Shown piece after piece: positions 1 through 11,128 of a stretch of DNA of 64,000 nucleotides (its first letter is position 1; each line of letters opens with the position of its first letter). A program made the position numbers and the translations under genes. The notes beneath the pieces are model-generated. The model did not search any database and was not told where the DNA came from. It worked only from the letters and a program-made list of their open reading frames with translations. The stretch lies in the NCBI RefSeq assembly GCF_009646115.1, contig NZ_CP045720.1, forward strand, positions 496,001 through 560,000, given 5' to 3'. The DNA is from Pantoea eucalypti (GTDB taxonomy: Bacteria; Pseudomonadota; Gammaproteobacteria; Enterobacterales; Enterobacteriaceae).

Positions 1-882
1 CTGAATACGGGTGTTCATCTCAATGAAGTAGAACTCACCGTTTTCATACAGGAACTCAAACGTACCTGCGCCACGATAGCCAATCTCAATACAGGCTTTA
101 GCACAGCGATTGCCGATAAAGCGACGCTGTTCCTCAGTAATACCTGGGCCTGGCGCTTCTTCAACCACTTTCTGGTGACGACGCTGCATTGAGCAGTCAC
201 GTTCGCCCAGATAGATCGCGTTGCCCTGACCATCAGCCAGTACCTGAATCTCGATGTGGCGTGGATTCTCCAGATACTTCTCCATGTAAACCATGTCGTT
301 GCTGAATGCCGCTTTGGCTTCCGCTTTCGTCATGTTGATGGATTGTTCCAGATCTTTGTCGCTGCGCACGACGCGCATACCACGACCGCCACCGCCGCCC
401 GAGGCTTTGATGATGACCGGATAACCGATGCGCTTAGCAAAGGCACGGTTCTTGTCCATATCATCGGTCAGTGAACCGTCAGAACCCGGTACGGTTGGGA
501 CGCCTGCTTTCTTCATCGCATTGATCGCAGAGACTTTGTCGCCCATCAGGCGAATAGTGTCTGCTTTCGGACCGATAAAGATAAAGCCGGAGCGCTCAAC
601 CTGCTCGGCAAAATCGGCATTCTCAGAGAGGAAGCCGTAGCCTGGGTGAATCGCCACCGCGCCGGTAATCTCTGCAGCAGAGATCAGCGCCGGGATATTG
701 AGGTAACTTTTAACTGACTGCGCCGGGCCGATGCAGACAGTTTCGTCTGCCAGCAGCACGTGCTTCAGGTCACGATCCGCGCTTGAGTGAACCGCGACAG
801 TCTTAATGCCCAGCTCTTTACAGGCACGCAGAATGCGCAGTGCGATCTCACCACGGTTAGCAATAACAATTTTATCCAGCAT
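1..882 (-). CDS. accC: Biotin carboxylase subunit of acetyl-CoA carboxylase (5' part, runs off the window)
   Basis: AccC uses ATP and bicarbonate to carboxylate the biotin carried by AccB, the first half-reaction of fatty-acid synthesis in the cytoplasm. The ATG at 882 opens a protein starting [17 protein letters not shown], and the frame stays open for 294 codons to the window edge; the family is about 449 residues. The glycine-rich ATP-grasp loop (GGGGGRGMR) is read from about 365-400. The start lies 11 bases after the accB stop, so accB and accC form the usual two-gene operon, probably with aroQ ahead. The missing C-terminal third is only a window-edge effect. Confidence 0.97.
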   Translation of the reverse strand, partial: MLDKIVIANRGEIALRILRACKELGIKTVAVHSSADRDLKHVLLADETVCIGPAQSVKSYLNIPALISAAEITGAVAIHPGYGFLSENADFAEQVERSGFIFIGPKADTIRLMGDKVSAINAMKKAGVPTVPGSDGSLTDDMDKNRAFAKRIGYPVIIKASGGGGGRGMRVVRSDKDLEQSINMTKAEAKAAFSNDMVYMEKYLENPRHIEIQVLADGQGNAIYLGERDCSMQRRHQKVVEEAPGPGITEEQRRFIGNRCAKACIEIGYRGAGTFEFLYENGEFYFIEMNTRIQ

Positions 883-893
883 GATCTGCCCCG

Positions 894-1355
894 TTACTCG
901 ATGATAACCAGTGGCTCGTCAAATTCGACCGGCTGACCGCTTTCAACCAGGATAGCTTTCACTACGCCTGACTTATCAGCTTCGATCTGGTTCATCATTT
1001 TCATGGCTTCGACGATGCACAAGGTATCGCCAGCATTCACTTTCTGGCCAACTTCCACAAAGGCTTTCGCATCCGGGCTCGGCGTACGGTAGAAGGTCCC
1101 TACCATCGGTGAACGCACGATGTGACCACTGATTTCAGCCGGTGCCGCTTCGGCAGCCGCTGCAACAGGGGCTACAGCGGTTGCCAGAGCAGGCTGTTGA
1201 ACCGGCGCAGCGTAAGCCTGCTGCATCATCGGGTAACCCGTATTGACAGGGGCACGACTGATGCGAACGGACTCTTCACCTTCAGAGATTTCCAGCTCAG
1301 AAATGCCAGACTCTTCAACCAGTTCGATCAGTTTTTTAATTTTACGAATATCCAT
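894..1355 (-). CDS. accB: Biotin carboxyl carrier protein of acetyl-CoA carboxylase
   Basis: This 153-residue protein carries the biotin that shuttles carboxyl groups from AccC to the AccAD carboxyltransferase. The N-terminal domain (about 1-35) is followed by an alanine- and proline-rich flexible linker (about 36-75) and the biotinyl domain (about 76-153). The biotinylated lysine is K119 in the motif EAMKM. The E. coli protein is 156 residues, the difference lying in the linker. It is transcribed ahead of accC and behind aroQ, with 25 bases between aroQ and accB. In E. coli AccB represses its own operon; no such site was identified here. Confidence 0.98.
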   Translation of the reverse strand: MDIRKIKKLIELVEESGISELEISEGEESVRISRAPVNTGYPMMQQAYAAPVQQPALATAVAPVAAAAEAAPAEISGHIVRSPMVGTFYRTPSPDAKAFVEVGQKVNAGDTLCIVEAMKMMNQIEADKSGVVKAILVESGQPVEFDEPLVIIE

Positions 1356-1380
1356 GAGTGGGGTTCCGTACTCAGTTTGA

Positions 1381-1833
1381 TTAATGAGATTGAGACAGGC
1401 GTTTTACTGCCGTTTGTAAAGCCCATGTGTAGCCGTCAGCGCCAAGCCCACAGATCACGCCAGCAGAAACATCAGAAAGATAGGAGTGATGGCGGAAGGG
1501 CTCGCGGGCATGCACATTAGAGAGATGAACCTCGATAAACGGTATTTCTACCGCCAGCAGGGCATCACGTAATGCGACACTGGTATGGGTAAACGCGGCA
1601 GGATTAATGATGATGTAATCCACATTGCCTTTGGCCTCATGAATGCGATCAATCAGCTGAAATTCAGCATTGGTCTGCAGGTGGCTCAACTCCACATTCA
1701 GCTGGTCTGCCTGACGCGTCAAATCGTCCACGATCTGACTAAGCGTGGTATGACCATACTTCTCAGGCTCACGTGTTCCCAACAGATTAAGGTTGGGCCC
1801 GTTCAAAAGCAGAATATGTAATTTATGCGCCAT
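1381..1833 (-). CDS. aroQ: Type II 3-dehydroquinate dehydratase
   Basis: AroQ dehydrates 3-dehydroquinate to 3-dehydroshikimate in the shikimate pathway. The 150-residue product begins [19 protein letters not shown] and has the type II signatures [12 protein letters not shown] near the N-terminus and [14 protein letters not shown] near residue 100. The frame can be extended upstream to 1899, but the ATG at 1833 gives the family length, starts at the conserved first strand and has a GGGAGA-type ribosome site upstream. E. coli K-12 uses the unrelated type I enzyme AroD; aroQ directly upstream of accBC is the arrangement I recall for Erwinia, Pantoea and Yersinia relatives. Confidence 0.95.
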   Translation of the reverse strand: MAHKLHILLLNGPNLNLLGTREPEKYGHTTLSQIVDDLTRQADQLNVELSHLQTNAEFQLIDRIHEAKGNVDYIIINPAAFTHTSVALRDALLAVEIPFIEVHLSNVHAREPFRHHSYLSDVSAGVICGLGADGYTWALQTAVKRLSQSH

Positions 1834-2065
1834 CGTGCTGCCATCTCCCGCAATCATTGAGGCATCGCGTAAAATACCTTGCGAATCTTCATTTGTCACC
1901 TTTCGGGGCTAAAAAGAAGACCCGACGAGCAATAAAGCCGGGCATTATATCCGTTTCGTGTCATTTCGCAGCAAAATACTGGTCTTATCTGCGAAGATGA
2001 TCGGATGTAGCCTGCGGGCCACATCTTTTATCAGAAAACGGCAGAGGAAAACAACGGGTGAAGCG

Positions 2066-2671
2066 CTAGCGGGACCACCATTTGAGAAATTTTTTGTAAC
2101 GCCACGCTAACAGTATCGCAGCAAGAAGGGCATAGATAAGTGGCTGGGGTGACAGGATTTTCACCGACCAGATATAGTGAATCGGCACAAGGATCGCGAC
2201 AAGATAGACCGCGTTGTGCAGGGTTTGCCAGCGCTTACCGAGTCTGCGCTGAGCGCGCTGGAAAGAGGTTACCGCCAGGGCCAGTAATATCAGCCAGCTG
2301 ATAATACCCAGCGTCAGGTAGGGACGGGAGATCAGTTCGCTGCCCAGCAGACGCAGATTGTCCACGCCCAGCTCCAGCAGGTAATAGCTCAGCAGATGAA
2401 GGGACGCCCAGACAAAGGTCCATACGCCGAGCAGACGACGCGTGCGGATAAGAAGCGGCTGCCTGCCGTAACGTGCCAGCGGTGAAACCAGTAGCGTCCC
2501 CAGCAGCAGTTTCAGCGCCATGCGGCCGGTAAAATGCTGAATATCTTTTGCCGGATCCGCACTCAGTCCACCCTGCATTGCGGCCAGAATCAGATAAACC
2601 AGCGGCAACAGGGCCGCCAGATGCAGGATCACCTTGAGCCATGTGATCTGTTTTAGCGACAGGCGGACCAC
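2066..2671 (-). CDS. msrQ: Heme-binding membrane subunit of the periplasmic methionine sulfoxide reductase
   Basis: MsrQ (formerly YedZ) is an inner-membrane b-type cytochrome that passes electrons from the quinone pool to MsrP. The 201-residue sequence shows about six hydrophobic segments, with likely heme-ligand histidines in [10 protein letters not shown] and LHLLSYY. It starts at a GTG placed immediately after the TAG stop of msrP, with no bases between, which implies translational coupling. It is the promoter-distal gene of msrPQ. Confidence 0.95.
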   Translation of the reverse strand: MVRLSLKQITWLKVILHLAALLPLVYLILAAMQGGLSADPAKDIQHFTGRMALKLLLGTLLVSPLARYGRQPLLIRTRRLLGVWTFVWASLHLLSYYLLELGVDNLRLLGSELISRPYLTLGIISWLILLALAVTSFQRAQRRLGKRWQTLHNAVYLVAILVPIHYIWSVKILSPQPLIYALLAAILLAWRYKKFLKWWSR

Positions 2672-3676
2672 CTAGTAATTCTCCCGTAAATCCATGCCTC
2701 GGTAGAGTGACGCTACCTGTTCGGCATAACCGTTAAACAACAGCGTTGGCTGGCGTTCGACCTTCAGACTGCCGCCAGGGCCAATGAATCGCTCTGTCGC
2801 CTGCGACCAGCGAGGGTGATTAACATGGGGATTCACATTGGCATAAAAGCCATACTCGTCGGCAGCAATCTGATTCCAGGTCGTTGGCGGCTGTTTGTCG
2901 GTCAGCGTGATTTTCACAATCGACTTGATGCCTTTAAAACCATATTTCCACGGTACCGTCAGACGAATCGGTGCGCCATTTTGCGGCGGCAACGCTTTGC
3001 CATAGACACCGGTGGTCAGTATCGTCAGCGGGTGCATCGCTTCATCAATGCGTAAACCTTCTACATAGGGATAGTTGAGTCCGCCGCCAATAAAGCGATC
3101 TTTCTGGCCGGGCATCTGCTCCGGGTCGTACAACGTCTGGAAGGCGACAAAGCGCGCTTTGCTGGTGGGTTCCGCCAGCGAAAGAAGCTTATTCAGCTCG
3201 AAGCCTATCCAGGGCACGACCATCGACCAGGCCTCTACGCAGCGCATGCGATAGATTCGCTGTTCCATAGCAAACCGCTTAAAGATGTCATCCATGTCCA
3301 GCGTCACAGGCTTAGCCACTTCGCCATCAATGGTCAGCTTCCAGGGGGCAGTTTTTAGCGTACCTGCATTGGCAGCCGGATCGGCCTTATCCAGCCCGAA
3401 CTCATAGAAGTTGTTGTAGCCAGAGACTTTATCCTCAGGTGTTAAGGTCAGATCGGCCTGATATTTCGCCGGTTTAGTAAAGTCCAGCGCCCGGCCAGCG
3501 GGCGCTGGTGGACGGTCATTACCTTTAAACCAACTGAGAATATCGGCATTCGCCACGCCCGGCATACCCATTGCCGCCGCGCTCAGTCCCAGCGTTTTCA
3601 GCACCTGGCGGCGCTTCAGGTTAAAAATGCTTTCCGGCGTTACGTCGGCTTCGGTCAGGTGGGATATGCGTTTCAT
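2672..3676 (-). CDS. msrP: Periplasmic methionine sulfoxide reductase catalytic subunit, molybdopterin-dependent
   Basis: MsrP (formerly YedY) repairs both stereoisomers of oxidised methionine in periplasmic proteins. The 334-residue precursor has a twin-arginine signal with RRQVLK at residues 22-27, followed by a hydrophobic stretch and ANA around 42-44, so it is exported folded with its cofactor. C146, in MRCVEAW, corresponds to the cysteine that ligates molybdenum. The rest is the sulfite-oxidase fold. It is first in the msrPQ operon and diverges from csrD across 284 bases. In E. coli msrPQ lies elsewhere on the chromosome, so its place here replaces acuI. Confidence 0.97.
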   Translation of the reverse strand: MKRISHLTEADVTPESIFNLKRRQVLKTLGLSAAAMGMPGVANADILSWFKGNDRPPAPAGRALDFTKPAKYQADLTLTPEDKVSGYNNFYEFGLDKADPAANAGTLKTAPWKLTIDGEVAKPVTLDMDDIFKRFAMEQRIYRMRCVEAWSMVVPWIGFELNKLLSLAEPTSKARFVAFQTLYDPEQMPGQKDRFIGGGLNYPYVEGLRIDEAMHPLTILTTGVYGKALPPQNGAPIRLTVPWKYGFKGIKSIVKITLTDKQPPTTWNQIAADEYGFYANVNPHVNHPRWSQATERFIGPGGSLKVERQPTLLFNGYAEQVASLYRGMDLRENY

Positions 3677-3960
3677 TTGGCTTCTCCAGACAGGATGTCA
3701 TCATCCAGCATGATGACTATCGCTGATATCAGCCAGTTTCGCTGTGAAAATGTGAAATTTCCTGGCTGAGCACGGCGATGAGAATGCACTGAAAGTTGCC
3801 GGGATTAACACTCGCGATGATATCCCGGGGATATACTTCGGCTTCATGCGTCCAGGCGCTGTCGGCAGGGGCAAATTATGCTATTTTGCTCGCGTTTTCG
3901 TCAGGCTAAGGGTACAAGGTCGGATGATCCGGTTATCACCGCAGTAATACAGGCACAGGG

Positions 3961-5910
3961 ATGCGATTAACCACAAAATTATCTGCGTTTATTACCTTTT
4001 TAAGTTTGCTGGCAATGTCGTTGATGCTGGCTGGCTGCGCATTAAGTGTTTTCTGGTTCAGCCATCAGCGGGTTGAGCATCGGGCGCAGGTGCTGGCGAC
4101 GGAGGTCGATCAGGCGATGTTCACTGAGTCGCCTGCAGCGTTGCACGGCTGGCTTACGCGTATGATGCCGATAATGAATGCTGAGCAGATTTCTCTTCAC
4201 GACGGCAAACAGACTTTTCTCACTCTCTCCCGACACGAAAATCAGATGCTGGAAGACGAGCCCAATCGTTTTTTTCAGGTCGATGTGCCTTTAATGCATC
4301 AAACCGGCTTACAGCTGCGGGTCGTTACCCTTGATCCTGCTAAAACCTGGCTACGTTCTATCACCGGAACTTACACGCTGGGCATTCTGTTTACCGTTGT
4401 GCTGGTGATGAGTCTGTTGTTGCTGATGATGCATCGCTGGCTTAGTCGGCAGTGGCGCGGCATGGAAAATTTTGAAGCACGGGCAGAGGCGATTATCAAC
4501 GGTGAGCGTGGAATCGTGCCAGACCGTGGTGCGGATGAGTGGCCTCCCAGGGCGAGCCGTGCCATGGATCTCTTGCTGGCGGATCTGCAGGAAGCGGGCG
4601 AACAGCGCCTGCGCATCGACACGCTAATCCGCACCTTTGCCGCACAGGATGGGCGTACCGGTCTTAATAACCGACTTTTCTTTGACAACCAGCTCGCGAC
4701 TTTGCTGGAGGATCAGGAAAATGTCGGCACTCACGGTGTTGTGATGATGGTGCGTCTGCCCGATCTGGACACACTGAAAGACAGACTGGAGCAGGGGCTG
4801 GTCGAGGAGTACCTGTTTAATTTCGTCAACATGCTCTCTACTTTTGTGCTGCGCTACCCTGGCGCTTTACTGGCACGCTATTTCCGCAGTGATTTTGCCG
4901 TATTACTGCCGCATCGCAGCCTCAAAGAGGCTAACAGTATTGCTGATCAACTTATTAATGCTGTCGATTCTCTGCCGCCGATGCGCATGGTGAATCGTGA
5001 TGATCTGATTCACATCGGTATCAGTGCCTGGCACAGCGGACAGACCGTGCCGCAGGTAATTGAAAATGCTGAAATGGCCACCCGACGAGCGGCACTGCTG
5101 GGCGGTAACAACTGGACTAACGGTGCTGGAAATCCTCAGGATGCCGGACGTGGAAGTGTGCGCTGGCGAACCTTGCTGGAGAACACACTCAGCCGGGGTG
5201 GCCCAAGGCTTTACCACAAACCCACCGTTAATATTGAAGGTAAAGTTCAGCATCGGGTGATGCTGACCCGCATCTTCGATGGCGATAAAGAGGTGCTGGC
5301 CGCAGAATATATGCCGCTGGTTCAGCAACTGGGGATGGCTGATGCCTGGGATCGCCAACTGATGACCCGCATTGCCGCACTCTCAGAACTCTGGCCGGAA
5401 GAGACGCTGGTCATCCCGGTGACAATAACCTCGCTCCTGCAGCGTCCATTTGTCGTCTGGCTACAGAATATGCTGTTGCAGTGTCCGAAAGCACAAAGAA
5501 AACGATTTTTATTTGAACTTGCCGAGGCAGATGTATGTCAACACATCAACCGTTTAGCGCCAGTATTCCGCGCACTTAAAGCCTTTGGCTGCCGGGTTGC
5601 CGTCAATCAGGCGGGTCTGACTGTGGTCAGCAGCGCCTATATACGACAGCTGCCGCTGGAACTGATCAAGCTTGATGCGGGTCTGGTCCGTAATATTGAG
5701 CGGCGAACAGAAAACCAGCTGTTTGTGCAGAGCCTGCTTGAAGTCTGTAAATGTACTGGCATTCAGGTGTTTGCAACGGGTGTTCGTACAAAGGCGGAGT
5801 GGCAGACATTAGTGGCGCTGGGTGTCGCAGGCGGACAGGGAGACTTTTTTGCCTCTTCGCTTCCGGTAAACAGTAACGTGAAGAAATATTCTCAACGTTA
5901 CCGTATTTAA
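3961..5910 (+). CDS. csrD: Regulator of CsrB/CsrC small-RNA decay with degenerate GGDEF and EAL domains
   Basis: CsrD targets the sRNAs CsrB and CsrC for RNase E cleavage and thereby controls CsrA activity. The 649-residue protein (E. coli about 646) has two membrane segments, about residues 10-32 and 138-160, enclosing a periplasmic loop. A HAMP-like linker, a GGDEF domain and an EAL domain follow. Both active sites are degenerate: the GGDEF position reads RSDF (about residue 310), and the EAL position is also altered (HRVML). That matches its known lack of cyclic-di-GMP turnover. It lies just upstream of mreB in the same direction, as in E. coli. Confidence 0.95.
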   Translation: MRLTTKLSAFITFLSLLAMSLMLAGCALSVFWFSHQRVEHRAQVLATEVDQAMFTESPAALHGWLTRMMPIMNAEQISLHDGKQTFLTLSRHENQMLEDEPNRFFQVDVPLMHQTGLQLRVVTLDPAKTWLRSITGTYTLGILFTVVLVMSLLLLMMHRWLSRQWRGMENFEARAEAIINGERGIVPDRGADEWPPRASRAMDLLLADLQEAGEQRLRIDTLIRTFAAQDGRTGLNNRLFFDNQLATLLEDQENVGTHGVVMMVRLPDLDTLKDRLEQGLVEEYLFNFVNMLSTFVLRYPGALLARYFRSDFAVLLPHRSLKEANSIADQLINAVDSLPPMRMVNRDDLIHIGISAWHSGQTVPQVIENAEMATRRAALLGGNNWTNGAGNPQDAGRGSVRWRTLLENTLSRGGPRLYHKPTVNIEGKVQHRVMLTRIFDGDKEVLAAEYMPLVQQLGMADAWDRQLMTRIAALSELWPEETLVIPVTITSLLQRPFVVWLQNMLLQCPKAQRKRFLFELAEADVCQHINRLAPVFRALKAFGCRVAVNQAGLTVVSSAYIRQLPLELIKLDAGLVRNIERRTENQLFVQSLLEVCKCTGIQVFATGVRTKAEWQTLVALGVAGGQGDFFASSLPVNSNVKKYSQRYRI

Positions 5911-7264
<1,354 letters not shown>

Positions 7265-7412
7265 TTGCCTCAACCGGCTGAGAACGCAATGATCATGCGA
7301 GGGAGTGGCATGTGAACCGGCGATATCTGTGCCGGTACAGTGCGTTCAGCCCAGGGAAGCACGGTTTTTTGCCGTCGCTTCCTCTCCTGTTGTCGAGGAT
7401 CACGCAGATTAT

Positions 7413-8432
7413 ATGAAGCCGATTTTTAGCAGGGGGCCTTCCCTGCAGTTGCGTCTTTTTCTGGCGGTAATTGTGGCGATTGCCATTATTATTGCCGACA
7501 GCCGTGTGGGTTCTTTTACCCAAATACGCAACTATCTGGATACGTCGGTCAGTCCGTTTTACTTCCTGGCCAATGGACCACGTCAGCTGTTGGATGGCGT
7601 GTCCGAGTCGCTGGCATCGCGTCAGCAACTGGAGCAGGAAAACAAAGCGTTACGTCGTGAACTCTTCCTGAAAAACAGTAACCTGCTAATGCTGGGGCAA
7701 TATAAGCAGGAAAACGCACGTCTGCGTGAACTGCTGGGTTCACCGCTGCGTCAGGATGAGCAAAAGATGGTGACGCAGGTGATCTCCACCGGCACCGATC
7801 CTTACACCGACCAGGTTGTGATCGACAAAGGCAGCGTTAACGGTGTCTATGAAGGTCAGCCGGTCATCAGCGACAAAGGTGTGGTGGGTCAGGTCATCGC
7901 GGTCGGACAACTCACCAGCCGTGTTCTGCTGATCTGTGATGCATCTCATGCCCTGCCGATTCAGGTGCTGCGTAATGACATTCGTGTGATTGCCGCCGGC
8001 AACGGCTGTAATGAAGATCTTCAGCTTGAGCATCTGCCGGGTAATACTGACATTCGTGTCGGCGATGTGCTGGTGACGTCTGGCATTGGTGGTCGTTTCC
8101 CTGAAGGTTATCCGGTGGGTGTAGTTTCCTCTGTGAAAGTGGACACCCAGCGCGCTTACACGGTGATTCAGGCCCATCCGACCGCCGGTCTGCAGCGTCT
8201 GCGTTACCTGCTGTTGCTGTGGGGCGCTGACCGCAATGGCGATATGCCACTGCCGCAGGATGAAGTGCACCGCGTTGCGAACGAGCGTCTGATGCAGATG
8301 ATGCCGCAGGTTTTACCGCCTGCCGGTGAAATGGGCCCGCCAGCGCCAGCCGCTCAGATGGGACCGCCTGCTCCGTCTGCCAGCAGCAGCGGACAGAGCA
8401 ACTCCTCGCGTTCACGCGGGGGCCAGCCTTGA
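7413..8432 (+). CDS. mreC: Rod-shape determining protein MreC
   Basis: MreC is a bitopic inner-membrane protein that links MreB to the periplasmic peptidoglycan synthases PBP2 and RodA. The start at 7413 gives [17 protein letters not shown], matching the E. coli N-terminus; the frame could open upstream at 7305 but that segment has no counterpart. The 339 residues show one membrane segment (about 13-30), a coiled coil (about 65-110) and the beta-barrel MreC domain. The tail is proline-rich with a repeated QMGPPAP block. The stop overlaps the mreD start. Confidence 0.98.
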   Translation: MKPIFSRGPSLQLRLFLAVIVAIAIIIADSRVGSFTQIRNYLDTSVSPFYFLANGPRQLLDGVSESLASRQQLEQENKALRRELFLKNSNLLMLGQYKQENARLRELLGSPLRQDEQKMVTQVISTGTDPYTDQVVIDKGSVNGVYEGQPVISDKGVVGQVIAVGQLTSRVLLICDASHALPIQVLRNDIRVIAAGNGCNEDLQLEHLPGNTDIRVGDVLVTSGIGGRFPEGYPVGVVSSVKVDTQRAYTVIQAHPTAGLQRLRYLLLLWGADRNGDMPLPQDEVHRVANERLMQMMPQVLPPAGEMGPPAPAAQMGPPAPSASSSGQSNSSRSRGGQP

Positions 8433-8917
8433 GTCGATATCGTAGCCAGGGACGCTGGGTCATCTGGCTCTCTTTCCTGGTTGCGTTAGTCCTGCAAATC
8501 ATGCCGTGGCCGGAAGAGATTTATATGTTCCGGCCCTCATGGCTGCTACTGATCCTCATCTATTGGGTTCTCGCACTGCCACATCGGGTCAATGTCGGTA
8601 CTGGATTTGTGCTGGGTGCCATCATGGATCTGGTTGCCGGATCGACGCTTGGCGTGCGTGCGCTGGCGCTCAGTATCATCGCCTACCTGATTGCCTTTAA
8701 GTTCCAGTTATTCCGCAACTTAGCGTTGTGGCAGCAAGCGTTAATGGTTATGGTGCTGTCACTGGCGATGGATGTGATTGTCTTCTGGGCAGAGTTCCTG
8801 GTAATCAACGTTTCATTCCGACCTGAAATTTTCTGGAGCAGTGTCGTCGACGGTATTCTCTGGCCCTGGCTATTCTTATTAATGAGAAAAATTCGTCGTC
8901 AGTTCGCTGTTCAATAA
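8429..8917 (+). CDS. mreD: Rod-shape determining membrane protein MreD
   Basis: MreD is a small polytopic inner-membrane partner of MreC. The 162-residue product has about five hydrophobic segments and starts at TTG (8429), followed by [13 protein letters not shown], matching the E. coli N-terminus. The start and the mreC stop overlap as TTGA, so translation is probably coupled; the weak TTG may keep MreD low. No in-frame ATG or GTG lies nearby that preserves the conserved N-terminus. Confidence 0.97.
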   Translation: MSRYRSQGRWVIWLSFLVALVLQIMPWPEEIYMFRPSWLLLILIYWVLALPHRVNVGTGFVLGAIMDLVAGSTLGVRALALSIIAYLIAFKFQLFRNLALWQQALMVMVLSLAMDVIVFWAEFLVINVSFRPEIFWSSVVDGILWPWLFLLMRKIRRQFAVQ

Positions 8918-8925
8918 GGAAATTT

Positions 8926-9519
8926 ATGGTAACCCTTTATCTTGCTTCCGGTTCACCGCGTCGTCGTGAGCTGTTAACTCAACTTGGCCTGACATTTGAG
9001 CGCATCGTGACTGACGTTGAAGAGCAACGTCAGCCAAATGAAGCGGCGGAAATTTATGTCCGCCGTCTGGCAAACGACAAAGCGCAGGCAGGTGTCAGAC
9101 TGGCCGCGCAGGATCTGCCGGTGCTGGGCGCGGATACCATCGTGGTGCTGAATGGCGACGTGCTGGAAAAACCACGCGATGCCGCCCATGCCCACGCGAT
9201 GCTGCGCAAACTCTCGGGCCATACACATCAGGTGATGACGGCGGTAGCGCTGGCCGACAGCCAGCAGGCGCTGGATTGCGTTGTGACCACTGATGTGACA
9301 TTCCGCACCTTAACGGAGACCGACATCGACGACTATATCGCTACCGGCGAACCGATGGATAAAGCGGGTGCATACGGTATTCAGGGCAGGGGAGGAAACT
9401 TTGTCCGAAAAATTAATGGAAGCTACCATGCAGTGGTCGGATTACCTCTGGTTGAGACAGCGGAGCTGATCAGCCATTTCCAGTCACTGCGTGCTGTAAG
9501 AGGTCAACATGACGGCTGA
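8926..9519 (+). CDS. maf: Maf family nucleoside triphosphate pyrophosphatase (dTTP/UTP type)
   Basis: Maf proteins hydrolyse non-canonical or excess nucleoside triphosphates to monophosphates; the E. coli counterpart YhdE acts on dTTP and UTP. The 197 residues carry the family signature [10 protein letters not shown] at 8-17 and the catalytic aspartate D70 in GADTIV. It follows mreD after eight bases with an AAGGAAA ribosome site, and its last 11 bases overlap the start of rng, which indicates coupled expression in the mre operon. Confidence 0.96.
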   Translation: MVTLYLASGSPRRRELLTQLGLTFERIVTDVEEQRQPNEAAEIYVRRLANDKAQAGVRLAAQDLPVLGADTIVVLNGDVLEKPRDAAHAHAMLRKLSGHTHQVMTAVALADSQQALDCVVTTDVTFRTLTETDIDDYIATGEPMDKAGAYGIQGRGGNFVRKINGSYHAVVGLPLVETAELISHFQSLRAVRGQHDG

Positions 9520-10978
9520 ATTACTGGTTAACGTCACGCCTTCTGAAACGCGTGTTGCCTATATTGACGGCGGCATCCTTCAGGAAATACATATTGAGCG
9601 TGAAGCGCGGCGCGGCATTGTTGGCAATATTTACAAAGGACGTGTCAGTCGTGTTCTGCCCGGCATGCAGGCCGCCTTTGTCGATATCGGTCTGGAAAAA
9701 GCGGCCTTTCTGCACGCCTCTGACATCATGCCGCATACTGAATGTGTGGCGGGCGACGAAAAGAAAAACTTCATCGTGCGTGATATCGCTGAGCTGGTGC
9801 GTCAGGGACAGGATCTGGTGGTTCAGGTCGTCAAGGATCCACTGGGTACTAAAGGTGCCCGGCTGACGACGGACATTACCCTGCCTTCGCGTTACCTGGT
9901 CTTTATGCCGGGCGCATCGCATGTTGGTGTCTCTCAGCGCATTGAGAGTGAGAAAGAGCGCGATCGGCTTAAAGCGGTGGTGGCTGACTACTGCGACGAC
10001 CTCGGTGGCTTTATCATCCGCACCGCCGCAGAGGGAATTGGAGAAGAGGAGCTGGCGCAGGACGCGGCTTTTCTCAAACGTCTCTGGACCAAAGTCAGCG
10101 AACGTAAAAAGCGCAACCAGACCCGCTGCCTGCTTTACGGCGAGCTGGCGCTGGCCCAGCGTATTCTGCGTGATTTTGCCGGCGCTGCGCTGGATCGCAT
10201 CCGGGTCGACTCCCGTCTGACCTGCGACATGCTGGTGGAATTTACCGGTGAATATATCCCGGAAATGGCCGGCAAGCTGGAGCTTTACAACGGTAAACAG
10301 CCTATTTTCGACCTGTTTGATGTCGAAAATGAGATTCAGCGTTCGCTGGATCGCAAAGTTGAACTAAAGTCAGGCGGATATCTGATCATCGATCAGACCG
10401 AAGCGATGACGACTATCGATATCAACACCGGTGCGTTTGTCGGCCATCGCAATCTGGATGAGACGATCTTTAATACCAATGTTGAGGCCACTCAGGCGAT
10501 CGCGCGTCAGCTGCGACTGCGTAATCTGGGAGGCATTATCATTATCGACTTCATTGACATGAGCAATGAAGACCACCGGCGCCGGGTACTGCATTCGCTG
10601 GAAAGCGCACTCAGTAAAGATCGGGTTAAAACCGGTATCAATGGGTTCTCGACGTTGGGTCTGGTGGAAATGACGCGTAAGCGTACCCGTGAAAGCATTG
10701 AGCACGTTCTATGTCAGGATTGCCCGGTCTGCAAAGGGCGCGGCACGCTGAAAACCGTTGAAACGGTTTGCTATGAGATCATGCGTGAAATTGTCCGGGT
10801 TCACCACGCCTATGATTCTGACCGTTTCCTGGTCTATGTTTCACCGACGGTCGGTGAAGCGTTAAAAACCGACGAGTCTCATGCACTGGCTGAAGTTGAA
10901 ATCTTTGTCGGCAAGCAGGTCAAAGTCCATGTCGAAGCGCTCTACACTCAGGAGCAGTTCGACGTGGTGATGATGTAA
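9509..10978 (+). CDS. rng: Ribonuclease G
   Basis: RNase G is the RNase E paralog that matures the 5' end of 16S rRNA and decays some mRNAs. The 489 residues match E. coli. An S1 domain lies at about 39-128, the catalytic region around D304 and D347 ([14 protein letters not shown]), and the zinc-link cysteines in [11 protein letters not shown] near 404-407. There is no long C-terminal scaffold, which separates it from RNase E. It starts inside the end of maf. Confidence 0.98.
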   Translation: MTAELLVNVTPSETRVAYIDGGILQEIHIEREARRGIVGNIYKGRVSRVLPGMQAAFVDIGLEKAAFLHASDIMPHTECVAGDEKKNFIVRDIAELVRQGQDLVVQVVKDPLGTKGARLTTDITLPSRYLVFMPGASHVGVSQRIESEKERDRLKAVVADYCDDLGGFIIRTAAEGIGEEELAQDAAFLKRLWTKVSERKKRNQTRCLLYGELALAQRILRDFAGAALDRIRVDSRLTCDMLVEFTGEYIPEMAGKLELYNGKQPIFDLFDVENEIQRSLDRKVELKSGGYLIIDQTEAMTTIDINTGAFVGHRNLDETIFNTNVEATQAIARQLRLRNLGGIIIIDFIDMSNEDHRRRVLHSLESALSKDRVKTGINGFSTLGLVEMTRKRTRESIEHVLCQDCPVCKGRGTLKTVETVCYEIMREIVRVHHAYDSDRFLVYVSPTVGEALKTDESHALAEVEIFVGKQVKVHVEALYTQEQFDVVMM

Positions 10979-11128
10979 CACCAGTCCGAATACCGGTTTC
11001 TTCGGAAATCGGGCTGAAAAATCGCCCTTGTTTGAGATAAAATGCGCGCTTTTAACGCTTTCATCTGAAGACGGTCGGGTATTAAGAACCAACTATCCGT
11101 CGTTTACGGAACACAAGGAGAGGCGTGC

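Noticed and set aside
1..882. accC as a truncated pseudogene
   Set aside because: The frame is open without interruption to the window edge; only the window cuts it.
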